12,062 bases of DNA from Ktedonobacter racemifer (GTDB lineage: Bacteria > Chloroflexota > DTOL01 > JACQYG01): NCBI GenBank assembly GCA_020723545.1, contig DYIS01000050.1, positions 1 through 12,062 of the forward strand, read 5' to 3'. A program made the position numbers and the translations under genes. Of this stretch, positions 1 through 6,052 are shown in pieces (positions within the stretch are counted from its first letter, which is position 1; every line of letters starts with the position of its first letter). Under the pieces are notes generated by a model. The model did no database searches. It was not told the origin of the DNA and was given only the letters and a program-made list of their open reading frames with translations.

Positions 1-464
1 ACCGACTCGATGGTCCGGCCGCGTTCCACGAGGTCACGCTGCAGTCTGCGGATGAAACGGACGTCGGGATCGGTGTCAACGAAGAGCTTCAGATCCATCA
101 GCGCCCGAAGCCTGGGGTTCTCCAGGACCAGGATCCCCTCCACGATGATCACGTCTGCGGGCTCCACGTGCACGGTCTCCCCCGTTCGGGTACAGGTGGT
201 GAAGTCGTAGATGGGCTTTTCGATGGCCTTCCCTGCCCGGAGGTCCCTCAGGTGGCTCACCAGCAGATCGTTGTCCAGGGCGTCCGGGTGATCGTAGTTG
301 ATTCGGCGGCGCTCCTCCATGGGGGTCTGGCCCTGGTCTTGGTAGTAAGCATCCTGCTCGATCACCACCACGGATCTCCCTTCCAGGAGTTCCAGGAGCT
401 TTCGCACCAGGGTGGTCTTTCCTGATCCGGTGCCGCCGGCGATGCCAACGATCAGGCTTGTCAT
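1..464 (-). CDS. udk: Uridine kinase (partial, C-terminus beyond window)
   Basis: Phosphorylates uridine and cytidine to UMP and CMP in cytoplasmic pyrimidine salvage. The gene reads leftward from ATG 464-462 and runs off the left edge after about 154 codons; the family is usually about 205-215 residues. The P-loop GGTGSGKTT lies at residues 10-18. It is followed by the uridine-kinase signatures QDAYYQDQ (37-44), INYDHPDALD, the substrate-side PIYDF, and VIIVEGIL (Walker B-like), then FVDTDPDVRFIRRLQRD in the lid region. The start has a good ribosome binding site, GGGAG (474-470), five bases upstream. It overlaps the stop codon of the upstream methyltransferase gene as ATGA (464-461), so the two are translationally coupled. 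All motifs expected in the visible part are intact. Phosphoribulokinase shares the fold, but the motif set fits uridine kinase better. Confidence 0.93.
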   Translation of the reverse strand, partial: MTSLIVGIAGGTGSGKTTLVRKLLELLEGRSVVVIEQDAYYQDQGQTPMEERRRINYDHPDALDNDLLVSHLRDLRAGKAIEKPIYDFTTCTRTGETVHVEPADVIIVEGILVLENPRLRALMDLKLFVDTDPDVRFIRRLQRDLVERGRTIES

Positions 465-1210
465 CTCTTCTCCCGATTGGCCTGCTCTTTTTGAAGCACC
501 ACGAAGTGTGAAAGTCCGAAAACCCTCAAGGGCGTACCCTCCAGAAGATAGGTGAATCCCCTCAATATCCTGGCCAGGCACGGCCAACGCTGGGCGATTT
601 TGTCGTAGCCTGGATAGATCTGGGTGAACGCCAGATAGCGCCCAGGAAGGTCCTTGAACAGCCGGCGTAGGTCTCGGGCCAGGTAGGCCCGGACGTGAGG
701 ACAAAAGCGGCGTCGCAGGGGGTCTGGCAGATAGTTGACCAGCGGGATCAGCCGGTAGAAATAACGCCCGAAGAGATAGAATCCATGGGTCTCAAAAGGA
801 TACAGCCGATTCGGGGCGAAGATCACCAGTCTACCGCCATTCTTGACCAGGCGATGGGCCTCCTTGAGGGCCTGAGCGTCGTCGGCCACGTGTTCTATGA
901 CCTCGTGGAGCAGGATGACGTCGAAGGTGCCATCAGGAAAGGGCAGCGCCTCCGCCGGAGCCACACTTATGAGCTCACACCGTTTTCGGGCGCCCCTTGC
1001 CTTTTCCAGGTCAATGTCCACGCCGAAAACGGTGTTACTGAAGGCCAGGAGCTTTTGGACGTACATGCCCACGCCGCAGCCGACGTCCAGGATGCGCTTG
1101 CCCTCCAGGGGGGCGAATTTGCGGATCAAGTCGAGCCGCCGGTCCTGGCCAAAGCGCCAGACGTAGCTGGGGTGCCCCAGGGATATGGATTTGTCTCGAG
1201 TTCTCTCCAA
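461..1210 (-). CDS. Class I SAM-dependent methyltransferase (type 11-like)
   Basis: A predicted SAM-dependent methyltransferase of unknown substrate, probably cytoplasmic. I place the start at TTG 1210-1208 because a strong ribosome binding site, GGAGAGGAG (1223-1215), sits four bases upstream. This gives 249 residues. A longer reading from TTG 1267 adds 19 residues but has no such site. The Rossmann motif I, LDVGCGVG, is at residues 41-48. Acidic motif II, VFGVDID, is at 61-67, followed by DVILLHEVIEHV (97-108, post-motif typical of the UbiE/type 11 group) and GGRLVIFAPNR (125-135). The C-terminal part has an aromatic, basic stretch (FYLFGRYFYRLIP) that may contact a lipid or membrane surface, which is inference only. 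It precedes uridine kinase with a 4-base overlap and diverges from the surface-protein gene at 1341. Lipid, quinone or glycan methylation are all possible and the sequence does not decide. Confidence 0.85.
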   Translation of the reverse strand: MERTRDKSISLGHPSYVWRFGQDRRLDLIRKFAPLEGKRILDVGCGVGMYVQKLLAFSNTVFGVDIDLEKARGARKRCELISVAPAEALPFPDGTFDVILLHEVIEHVADDAQALKEAHRLVKNGGRLVIFAPNRLYPFETHGFYLFGRYFYRLIPLVNYLPDPLRRRFCPHVRAYLARDLRRLFKDLPGRYLAFTQIYPGYDKIAQRWPCLARILRGFTYLLEGTPLRVFGLSHFVVLQKEQANREKR

Positions 1211-1214
1211 GGCA

Positions 1215-1223
1215 CTCCTCTCC
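1215..1223 (-). promoter_or_regulatory. Ribosome binding site that sets the methyltransferase start
   Basis: On the minus strand this reads GGAGAGGAG, ending four bases before TTG 1210. It is the strongest Shine-Dalgarno match in the region and argues against the upstream in-frame TTG at 1267. Confidence 0.6.
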
Positions 1224-1238
1224 GATGCAGGTGAAAAT

Positions 1239-1267
1239 ATGTTAACAGAATGCCCCCTCCGGCGCAA
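1239..1267 (-). promoter_or_regulatory. Possible weak promoter of the methyltransferase-udk operon
   Basis: The minus strand shows TTGCGC (1267-1262), a 17-base spacer and TAACAT (1244-1239), roughly 30 bases before the TTG start. Spacing is ideal, but the hexamers match consensus in only 3 of 6 and 4 of 6 positions, so this is a weak candidate. If real, it runs back to back with the extended -10 promoter at 1299-1307. Confidence 0.25.
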
Positions 1268-1298
1268 GGACCAGGGTGGTGTGCTTCGAGCCTTTTTG

Positions 1299-1307
1299 TG
1301 CTATAAT
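1299..1307 (+). promoter_or_regulatory. Extended -10 promoter (TGCTATAAT) for the surface-protein gene
   Basis: A perfect TATAAT (1302-1307) is preceded by TG one base upstream (1299-1300), forming an extended -10 element. No good -35 is visible at the normal distance, which is typical of extended -10 promoters. Transcription would begin near 1314, leaving a leader of about 27 bases that contains the AGGAGG ribosome binding site at 1329-1334. Confidence 0.65.
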
Positions 1308-1340
1308 CTGCCAGGCGACTCGCTTTTCAGGAGGTCAACC

Positions 1341-2474
1341 TTGGCTCGCAAGAAGAAGGCCAGCACACCGCGAATTATGGTGGCGGTGGCCTTCGCCATG
1401 CTCCTGGCGGCCTGTCTCGTGGTGGGCTTTCTGGCCGCCATCACCTTGGTGTGGCCCAGGCCCTCGGTGGTTCCCCCTTCAATGACTCCAACCGCATCCC
1501 CCTGGGCCATGCCGTCGCTCACCCCCACGGCTATCGCTACGGTCACCCCCACCAGGCCCCCGATGCCGTCGCCCACCCTGCCACGCGCCACTGGAACGCC
1601 CCTGCCCTTTGATCCGAGCAGCTATCTGCCCAAAGGGGCGAAGTTCGTCTGTGCCAGACAGGGCGATCTCGACGGCGACAACCGGACGGAGTGGTTGCTC
1701 TTGTACATGGAATCCGTTCAAGCTGGCATACAGGAGGAGAAAGCCATGGTGGTGGCCCCCCGGGAGTCAGGGGTCAAGACCTACAGCCTCTACCGGGCCG
1801 ACAAGCGAGAGCTGGGCGAGTACGAGTTATGCGATGTCACCATCGGTGACTTCAACAAAGACGGCAAGACCGAGATCGCCATTTCCGGCGGTGCTGGTGC
1901 GCACTACAGCATTCTCTCCATCTTTCAGTGGAATGGTAACCTGTACGCCAGCATCGGCGTCTTTGGGGGGGACGCCGGCACCGGCTTGAGAGACGTGGAC
2001 GGCGACGGCGTGCCAGAGATCATCGAGGCCGGCCGCTTCTACGACCGGGCCCAACTCTTCGCGAGCCTCGTCTACTCCTGGCAGCAGGGAAAATACGTGG
2101 AGTACTACCGGTCCATGGGCTTTACCTTCGGCCAGCCCGATCCCATCACCTATCCAGAAGAGGCCACCTTGGCCTTTTACCTGCTCTTGGACAAGAGGTC
2201 CTACGCCGACGCTTACCAGTTGCTCAGTCAAGGCTACAAAGCTACAGTTCCACTGGACAAATTCGCCTCCGGTTTCGCCAATACGGAAAAGATCGCGGTG
2301 GAGGAGCTGAAGGTCTCTGGCGAGGAGCCTTCGACGGCCCGGGTGGCCGTGCAACTGGCGGCATTTGAAAGGCAGGATGGGAAAAAGATACTGCAGCGCT
2401 ATGGTGGGACCTGGCAAGTGGTCAAAGAGATAGGAGACTGGAAGCTCAATCAGAGTGACATCAAGAGACTATAG
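1341..2474 (+). CDS. Membrane-anchored FG-GAP/VCBS-like calcium-loop protein with C-terminal NTF2-like region
   Basis: The function is not known; it looks like an extracytoplasmic protein held at the membrane. The start is TTG 1341, six bases after a perfect AGGAGG (1329-1334), and the protein is 377 residues. The lysine-rich N-terminus (RKKK) is followed by one hydrophobic segment at about 12-38, then a Thr/Pro/Ser-rich linker (about 42-89) with repeated TPT units. Three acidic loops of the FG-GAP/VCBS or dockerin type follow: DLDGDNRTE (109-117), DFNKDGKTE (170-178) and DVDGDGVPE (218-226). Their Asp/Asn spacing fits calcium binding and an incomplete beta-propeller. Residues from about 270 to the end (YPEEATLAFYLLLDKRSYADAY onward) resemble an NTF2-like alpha+beta domain. 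LAAC at 22-25 could pass as a lipobox, but it lies inside a continuous hydrophobic stretch, so a transmembrane anchor is more likely. The 5'-nucleotidase gene follows after 117 bases. Confidence 0.8.
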   Translation: MARKKKASTPRIMVAVAFAMLLAACLVVGFLAAITLVWPRPSVVPPSMTPTASPWAMPSLTPTAIATVTPTRPPMPSPTLPRATGTPLPFDPSSYLPKGAKFVCARQGDLDGDNRTEWLLLYMESVQAGIQEEKAMVVAPRESGVKTYSLYRADKRELGEYELCDVTIGDFNKDGKTEIAISGGAGAHYSILSIFQWNGNLYASIGVFGGDAGTGLRDVDGDGVPEIIEAGRFYDRAQLFASLVYSWQQGKYVEYYRSMGFTFGQPDPITYPEEATLAFYLLLDKRSYADAYQLLSQGYKATVPLDKFASGFANTEKIAVEELKVSGEEPSTARVAVQLAAFERQDGKKILQRYGGTWQVVKEIGDWKLNQSDIKRL

Positions 2475-2513
2475 TTGCGCCTTTGTCGGGGCCGGTCTCA
2501 TGGACTGAATAGC

Positions 2514-2544
2514 AAAGAAAAACCGGTTTTCTTTTACTGGTAAA
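2514..2544. repeat. Two adjacent operator-like palindromes upstream of the nucleotidase gene
   Basis: The 117-base gap 2475-2591 holds a perfect 12-base palindrome AAAACCGGTTTT (2519-2530). It extends to AAAG/CTTT across a single bulged A (2514-2534). Next to it is an imperfect palindrome TTTAC-TG-GTAAA (2533-2544). Both share the core AC(C/T)GGT, 14 bases apart, on the same DNA face within about 1.3 turns. The first has no usable loop and no clear terminator tail, so a protein-binding site is as plausible as a hairpin. I found no convincing promoter in the gap. Confidence 0.4.
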
Positions 2545-2591
2545 GAAAGCTGTCGCTTTTCGTTCGAAATCGCAGGAGAGGAGACACTTCA

Positions 2592-4181
2592 GTGCGCAGG
2601 AATTTGCTAGCCTGGCTGGTGCTTCTAGCGTTGGCCCTGGGCGTGGTCGTGGCAGGCTGCCAGGCACCCTTCGGGCCGAAGCCCACTGCCACCGCCATGC
2701 CGCCAGCAGCGACGGCAAGCCCCACCCAACCGAAGACCGAGACCATCGCTATCTTGCACACCAACGACATGCACGGTTACGTGGAGCCCGAGTTGATCAG
2801 GGTAGGGGAGAAGAGCTTCGAAAGTGGAGGGGCGGCGAACATCGCCGGTCATATCGAGGCCTTCCGCAAAGAATACAAAGGTAAAGTTCTGGTGCTGGAC
2901 GGTGGGGATACCTGGCAAGGCACCTTTGTCTCCAACAAGAGCAGGGGTGCCGCGGTGACGGAGATGATGAACATCTCCGGGTACGACGCCCAGGCCCTTG
3001 GCAATCACGATTTCGACTGGGGCCAGGAGGTGTTGAAAGAACGCGCAGCTCAGGCCAAGTTCCCGTTTCTGGCCGCCAACGTGGTGGAAGAGTCTTCGGG
3101 CAAGGTCTTCTCGGGGGCCAAGCCCTACATCGTCAAGAGCGTCGGAAGCGTCAAGGTGGCAGTCCTGGGGTTAGGGTACCCTGGGACGTCCGCCATCAGC
3201 AAGGCGGCCAACGTGAAAGGACTTAAGTTCCTCCCAGGACCTGAGACGGCCGCCCAGTACATCCCCGCGCTCCGCAAGGAGGCAGACCTGGTGGTGGTGC
3301 TGAGTCACCTGGGGCTAGGGGACGACGAAAAGCTCGCTGCCTCGGTGGAGGGGATCGACGTCATCGTGGGCGGGCACTCCCATACCGAGATCCGCAATAC
3401 CAAGAGGGTGGGAAATACTCTCATCGTCCAGGCCGGCAGCAAGGCCAAGTTCTTAGGACGGCTGGAGCTCGTCTACGACAAAGAAGCGAGAAAGATCACC
3501 AGGTATACTACCTCGGACGAGTTGCTCAGCGTGGTTAGCGGCAAGATCGCCCCGGACGCGCAGGTGGCGGCCCTGGTGACCAAGTATGTAAAGGATGCCC
3601 AGGCCATCATGGACCGCCCCTTGGGTGAGACCCTGGTGGATCTGGAGCAGGGCTACGCCGGGGAGTTTCCCCTGGGCAATCTGATCGTGGACGCCATGCG
3701 CTCCGTGGATGCTGGCTACGGCAAGGTCGCCGACGTAGCCATGCACAACAACGCCGGGGTGCGCTCCAGCATTCCCAAGGGGCCGATCACGTACGGCCAG
3801 CTCTACAAGGTGTTGCCTTTCGACAACGTCCTCACCGCCATGGACCTGACCGGCGCCCAGATCGGGATCATCCTGGAAAAAGCAGTTGCCGGCCGCCCTG
3901 GCAACATGCTGGTGTCGGGCATGACCTACACCTTCGATCAAAGCCAGCCCGAGGGCGCCCGCATTAAGGTTGCATTGGTGGGCGGCCAGCCACTGGACCC
4001 CAAAAGGGTCTATCGAGTCATGACCATCGACTACTTGGCCGGCGGCGGAGATGGGCAGGTGGAGTTCAAGAACGGCAGCAACCTGACCTACGGCGATCCC
4101 ACGGTGGATGTGGTGGCCGAGTACATACAGAGGCATTCCCCGGTGAGCCCGAAGATAGAGGGGCGTATCGTGGGCCGGTAA
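2592..4181 (+). CDS. 5'-nucleotidase / 2',3'-cyclic phosphodiesterase family lipoprotein (UshA/NT5E type)
   Basis: A predicted lipid-anchored extracytoplasmic metallophosphoesterase that hydrolyses nucleotides to nucleosides and phosphate. It starts at GTG 2592 after AGGAGAGGAG and has 529 residues. The signal peptide ends in the lipobox VAGC with Cys23 as lipid site, followed by a short Thr/Ala/Pro linker. The calcineurin-like catalytic domain carries all metal and catalytic motifs: TNDMHG (57-62, Asp59 and His61), GGDTWQGT (104-111), GNHDFDWG (137-144), SHLG (238-241) and GGHSHT (260-265). The C-terminal 5'-nucleotidase domain starts near 340. It has LGNLIVDAMR (361-370), HNNAGVR (385-391, the substrate-binding Asn/Arg element), VLPFDN and YLAGGGDG. 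Length and domain order are normal for the family. The following 77-residue gene starts 39 bases downstream and is probably co-transcribed. Substrate choice among AMP, UDP-sugars or cyclic nucleotides cannot be read from the sequence. Confidence 0.95.
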   Translation: MRRNLLAWLVLLALALGVVVAGCQAPFGPKPTATAMPPAATASPTQPKTETIAILHTNDMHGYVEPELIRVGEKSFESGGAANIAGHIEAFRKEYKGKVLVLDGGDTWQGTFVSNKSRGAAVTEMMNISGYDAQALGNHDFDWGQEVLKERAAQAKFPFLAANVVEESSGKVFSGAKPYIVKSVGSVKVAVLGLGYPGTSAISKAANVKGLKFLPGPETAAQYIPALRKEADLVVVLSHLGLGDDEKLAASVEGIDVIVGGHSHTEIRNTKRVGNTLIVQAGSKAKFLGRLELVYDKEARKITRYTTSDELLSVVSGKIAPDAQVAALVTKYVKDAQAIMDRPLGETLVDLEQGYAGEFPLGNLIVDAMRSVDAGYGKVADVAMHNNAGVRSSIPKGPITYGQLYKVLPFDNVLTAMDLTGAQIGIILEKAVAGRPGNMLVSGMTYTFDQSQPEGARIKVALVGGQPLDPKRVYRVMTIDYLAGGGDGQVEFKNGSNLTYGDPTVDVVAEYIQRHSPVSPKIEGRIVGR

Positions 4182-4188
4182 TTCTCGA

Positions 4189-4204
4189 TCCGGGGCGGCC
4201 CGGA
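4189..4204 (+). other. GC hairpin between the nucleotidase and the small gene
   Basis: TCCGGG-GCGG-CCCGGA forms a six-pair stem with a four-base loop eight bases after the nucleotidase stop. Only CTTTGGGG follows, with no U-tract, so it is more likely an mRNA-processing or stability hairpin in an operon than a terminator. Confidence 0.4.
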
Positions 4205-4220
4205 CTTTGGGGACTAGCAG

Positions 4221-4454
4221 ATGAGCGAGAAGGTTAAGGTGTGGGTTGACGGTAAAGAGGATACCTTCTTCCTGGGGCTCCGGGTGCGCCATGCTATTGG
4301 CTACCAGGCAGTCAAGGCCGTAGAGCAGGGACGGGCTCGGGTTCAGGACGCCGATGGCAACGGGGTGGACCTGGACGGTGCCCTGTACGACGGAGAAAGG
4401 CTATTCGTCGTCTACAGTAAAAGAAGGCCAGGGCCCGTTAATGCCTCCTCTTGA
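4221..4454 (+). CDS. Small conserved-looking protein of unknown function, possible beta-grasp fold
   Basis: I do not recognise this 77-residue protein. It starts at ATG 4221, seven bases after GGGGA (4209-4213). The sequence reads as beta strand (KVKVWVDGKEDTFF), a helix (VRHAIGYQAVKAVEQG), a short hairpin (ARVQDADGNGVDLDG), then ALYDGERLFVVYSKR. Strand-helix-strand with a final 'DG-x-x-hydrophobic' strand resembles ThiS/MoaD-type beta-grasp proteins ('V.G....'; '..DGD.V.I.'). It lacks the C-terminal Gly-Gly that sulfur carriers need and has no cysteine, so it should not be a sulfur carrier. No signal peptide or membrane segment is visible, so it is probably cytoplasmic although its neighbour is exported. 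Composition matches the flanking genes. The balanced sequence, good start and lack of low-complexity bias support a real gene. Confidence 0.7.
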   Translation: MSEKVKVWVDGKEDTFFLGLRVRHAIGYQAVKAVEQGRARVQDADGNGVDLDGALYDGERLFVVYSKRRPGPVNASS

Positions 4455-4522
4455 GTTGCTGGCGGACACCCTCCAGGAAAGCTCGCTCTCGTGTCCCCGG
4501 GCCAACTTTGGGCATAGGCACA

Positions 4523-4547
4523 GGGCCCAGGGCTCAGCCCCAGGCCC
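4523..4547. other. Strong GC hairpin in the gap before the EamA gene
   Basis: GGGCC-CA-GGGC-TCA-GCCC-CA-GGCCC folds into a five-pair plus a four-pair stem separated by a symmetric 2x2 internal loop, with a three-base loop. No T-run follows directly. It lies in the 180-base gap 4455-4634 and may end or attenuate transcription from the small gene. Confidence 0.4.
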
Positions 4548-4588
4548 AACACACGAGCACGGGCACCGCTTTTTCGGCTCATTCTATC

Positions 4589-4616
4589 TTTGCCCTGACC
4601 TCGAGGCAAACTTTTT
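4589..4616 (+). terminator. Possible weak terminator or attenuator ahead of the EamA gene
   Basis: TTTGCC (4589-4594) and GGCAAA (4605-4610) form a six-pair stem around a ten-base loop, followed directly by CTTTTT (4611-4616). The shape is that of an intrinsic terminator, but the stem is short and half A/T. It ends about 20 bases before the transporter start, so it could also act as an attenuator. I see no clear promoter elsewhere in 4455-4634. Confidence 0.3.
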
Positions 4617-4640
4617 CCATCAAGGCTGGAGATTTTGAGC

Positions 4641-5540
4641 TTGCGCACCGGCTTCTTAGGCTATGCCTATGTGGCCCTTTCCGCCCTCTGCTTTGGAACT
4701 CTCCCCATACTGGTTAAGATCGCCTACGGCTTTTTCCCCAATCCCCTGGCCCTCCTGTCGCTCCGGCTTTTCGTGGCCTTTATCCTGATCTGGATGTTGG
4801 CGCTTACTGCCTGCCGTTCCTCTTTGGCCGTTGGCTGGAGAGGTTTAGCCTACTTTGCCGTGGTGGGTTCGATGGGCCTGGGGTTCAATTCCATCGCCTA
4901 TTTCTACGGCCTCAGGCTCGTCCCCGCCTCGCTCATGGCAGTGCTGTTCTACACCTACCCGGTGCTGGTCAATCTCTTTTCGATCGTCTTTTGGCGAGAG
5001 CAGTTGACGCGTCGACGCCTCTTCACCTTGCTATCTAGCTTCACTGGCGTGCTCCTGGTGACCAAGACCTACGAATTATCGGCTTCCACAGTCAATTGGA
5101 AAGGGGTGGCCCTGAGCCTGACCGCCGGAACCATCTACGCCGCCTACACCCTGGCCGTGCAGAGGGGAGTCCGCCAACATGACCCTTTGGTGGTGAATAC
5201 CTATGTGATCACCTTCGGCTATCTGCCAATCCTGTTGCTCTCGCCACCCTTCGGGTGGTTGACCGGTGGCCTGGAGGGAAGACTTTTTCTCCTGGTTATA
5301 GCCATGGCCGTGGTGCCCACCGTGGGCGCCATTCTCCTGTATCTGCAGGGGATTCGCTCCATTGGCGCCGCCCGGGCCTCGTTGGTGGCCGCACTGGAGC
5401 CCATGGCGTCCATAGTTATGGCCTATGCCTTCCTGGGCGAGCGGCTGGAACCGGTGCAGTTAATCGGGGCAGGGTTCGTCCTGGTGGGGGTGATCGTGCT
5501 CAGCGCGGATGGGGGACAACTACCATCAACGTTGAGATAG
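4641..5540 (+). CDS. EamA/DMT-superfamily membrane transporter (10 TM)
   Basis: A predicted integral membrane exporter or permease of the drug/metabolite transporter superfamily; substrates in this family include amino acids and other small metabolites, and none can be assigned here. From TTG 4641 it has 299 residues. I prefer this start because GGAG (4628-4631) lies nine bases upstream; TTG 4635, two codons earlier, would be only three bases away. Ten hydrophobic helices form two EamA repeats: the first begins near residue 7 with YVALSALCFGTLPILVKIAY, the second near 150 with WKGVALSLTAGTIYAAYTLA. The signature of each repeat's last helix pair is clear: GLRLVPASLMAVLFYTYPV, then FWREQLTRRR in the first; GIRSIGAARASLVAALEPM, then FLGERLEPVQLIG in the second. 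It is the last plus-strand gene and ends just before the hairpin at 5542-5568. Confidence 0.92.
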   Translation: MRTGFLGYAYVALSALCFGTLPILVKIAYGFFPNPLALLSLRLFVAFILIWMLALTACRSSLAVGWRGLAYFAVVGSMGLGFNSIAYFYGLRLVPASLMAVLFYTYPVLVNLFSIVFWREQLTRRRLFTLLSSFTGVLLVTKTYELSASTVNWKGVALSLTAGTIYAAYTLAVQRGVRQHDPLVVNTYVITFGYLPILLLSPPFGWLTGGLEGRLFLLVIAMAVVPTVGAILLYLQGIRSIGAARASLVAALEPMASIVMAYAFLGERLEPVQLIGAGFVLVGVIVLSADGGQLPSTLR

Positions 5541-5541
5541 G

Positions 5542-5568
5542 GGAGGGGCTGCCAACGGTGGCCCCTCC
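5542..5568. terminator. Bidirectional hairpin terminator between convergent genes
   Basis: GGAGGGGC (5542-5549) pairs with GCCCCTCC (5561-5568). The inner TGCC/GGTG pairs continue the stem, with two G-T wobbles, to a three-base AAC loop, giving about 12 pairs. It lies between the transporter stop (5540) and the winged-helix stop (5602), so it can serve both strands. Neither side has a long T-tract, so efficiency is uncertain. Confidence 0.6.
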
Positions 5569-5601
5569 TGCTGACTTCTAACTCATTCTCCATGACCACG
5601 G

Positions 5602-6012
5602 TCAGGTCGGTGGAGCCTCAAAGCGATAGCCCACACCGCGCACTGTTCGTAGATAGACCGGGGAGCTGGGATCATCCTCGATCTTCTGGCGAATCCACCG
5701 GATGTGTACGTCTAACATCCGGGTGTCCCCCATGTAGTCGGTCTCCCAGATCTCCTTGATCAGGAACTTGCGAGACAACACTTCCCCGGAGTGGACCATT
5801 AGCGTGGACAGGAGCTGATATTCCTTGGAAGTCAACCTCAGGGGTTCTCCATCCCTGGCGATGATCTGTTGTTCCTGGTCCAGGGTCAACCGCCCGCACC
5901 TCAGGGGGTTATTGGGCACACCGGGCGCTTGTTTCAGGCGACCGGGGGTCTTGCGCTTCTTACCGGCTGCTGGACGTGTTGTTCCCATCGCTCCACCGCC
6001 GGTGACCGGCAT
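5602..6012 (-). CDS. Stand-alone OmpR/PhoB-type winged-helix DNA-binding protein (no receiver domain)
   Basis: A transcriptional regulator consisting only of a Trans_reg_C domain. From ATG 6012 it has 136 residues. A basic, flexible N-terminal stretch of about 35 residues (GKKRKTPGRLK) takes the place of a receiver domain. Domain landmarks are GEPLRLTSKEYQLLSTLM (beta strand and first helix), GEVLSRKFLIKEIW, recognition helix TRMLDVHIRWIRQKI, and wing YLRTVRGVGYRF. An in-frame TAA at 6027-6025 just upstream rules out a longer protein, so this is not a cut-off response regulator gene. Start codon choice is open: ATG 6012 has no Shine-Dalgarno and lies about 12 bases after a TATAAT, implying a leaderless or nearly leaderless mRNA. 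ATG 5988 (128 residues) has GGTGGAG close upstream. No histidine kinase gene is in the window. It follows mutS2 but has its own promoter. Confidence 0.9.
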   Translation of the reverse strand: MPVTGGGAMGTTRPAAGKKRKTPGRLKQAPGVPNNPLRCGRLTLDQEQQIIARDGEPLRLTSKEYQLLSTLMVHSGEVLSRKFLIKEIWETDYMGDTRMLDVHIRWIRQKIEDDPSSPVYLRTVRGVGYRFEAPPT

Positions 6013-6023
6013 TAACAAAGCGT

Positions 6024-6052
6024 ATTATAATCTATTGTCTTCGGCAAAACAA
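6024..6052 (-). promoter_or_regulatory. Sigma-70-type promoter of the winged-helix gene
   Basis: On the minus strand TTGTTT (6052-6047) and a perfect TATAAT (6029-6024) are separated by 17 bases. The expected start of transcription, about 6018-6015, is three to six bases before ATG 6012. Confidence 0.75.

Noticed and set aside
10..425. Two overlapping plus-strand open frames at the left end
   Set aside because: They lie opposite the uridine kinase gene, whose motifs are intact on the minus strand; the plus-strand products are Arg/Ser- or Val/Gln-rich with no domain.
695..1234. Plus-strand open frame of 179 codons
   Set aside because: It is antisense to the methyltransferase, which has complete SAM-binding motifs, and it has no recognisable domain.
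1401..1415. Possible lipobox LAAC in the FG-GAP-like protein
   Set aside because: The cysteine is in the middle of a continuous hydrophobic segment that goes on for about 13 more residues, so a transmembrane anchor fits better than a lipoprotein cut site.
4189..4204. Intrinsic terminator after the nucleotidase
   Set aside because: The stem is good, but the following bases are CTTTGGGG with no U-tract, and a likely operon partner starts 17 bases later.
3453..4292. Minus-strand open frame of 279 codons
   Set aside because: It lies opposite the 5'-nucleotidase C-terminal domain and is His/Gly/Val-rich, as expected for an antisense frame of GC-rich DNA.
4221..4454. Sulfur-carrier (ThiS/MoaD) assignment for the small protein
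   Set aside because: No C-terminal Gly-Gly and no thiamin, molybdopterin or activating-enzyme gene nearby; only a general fold resemblance is kept.
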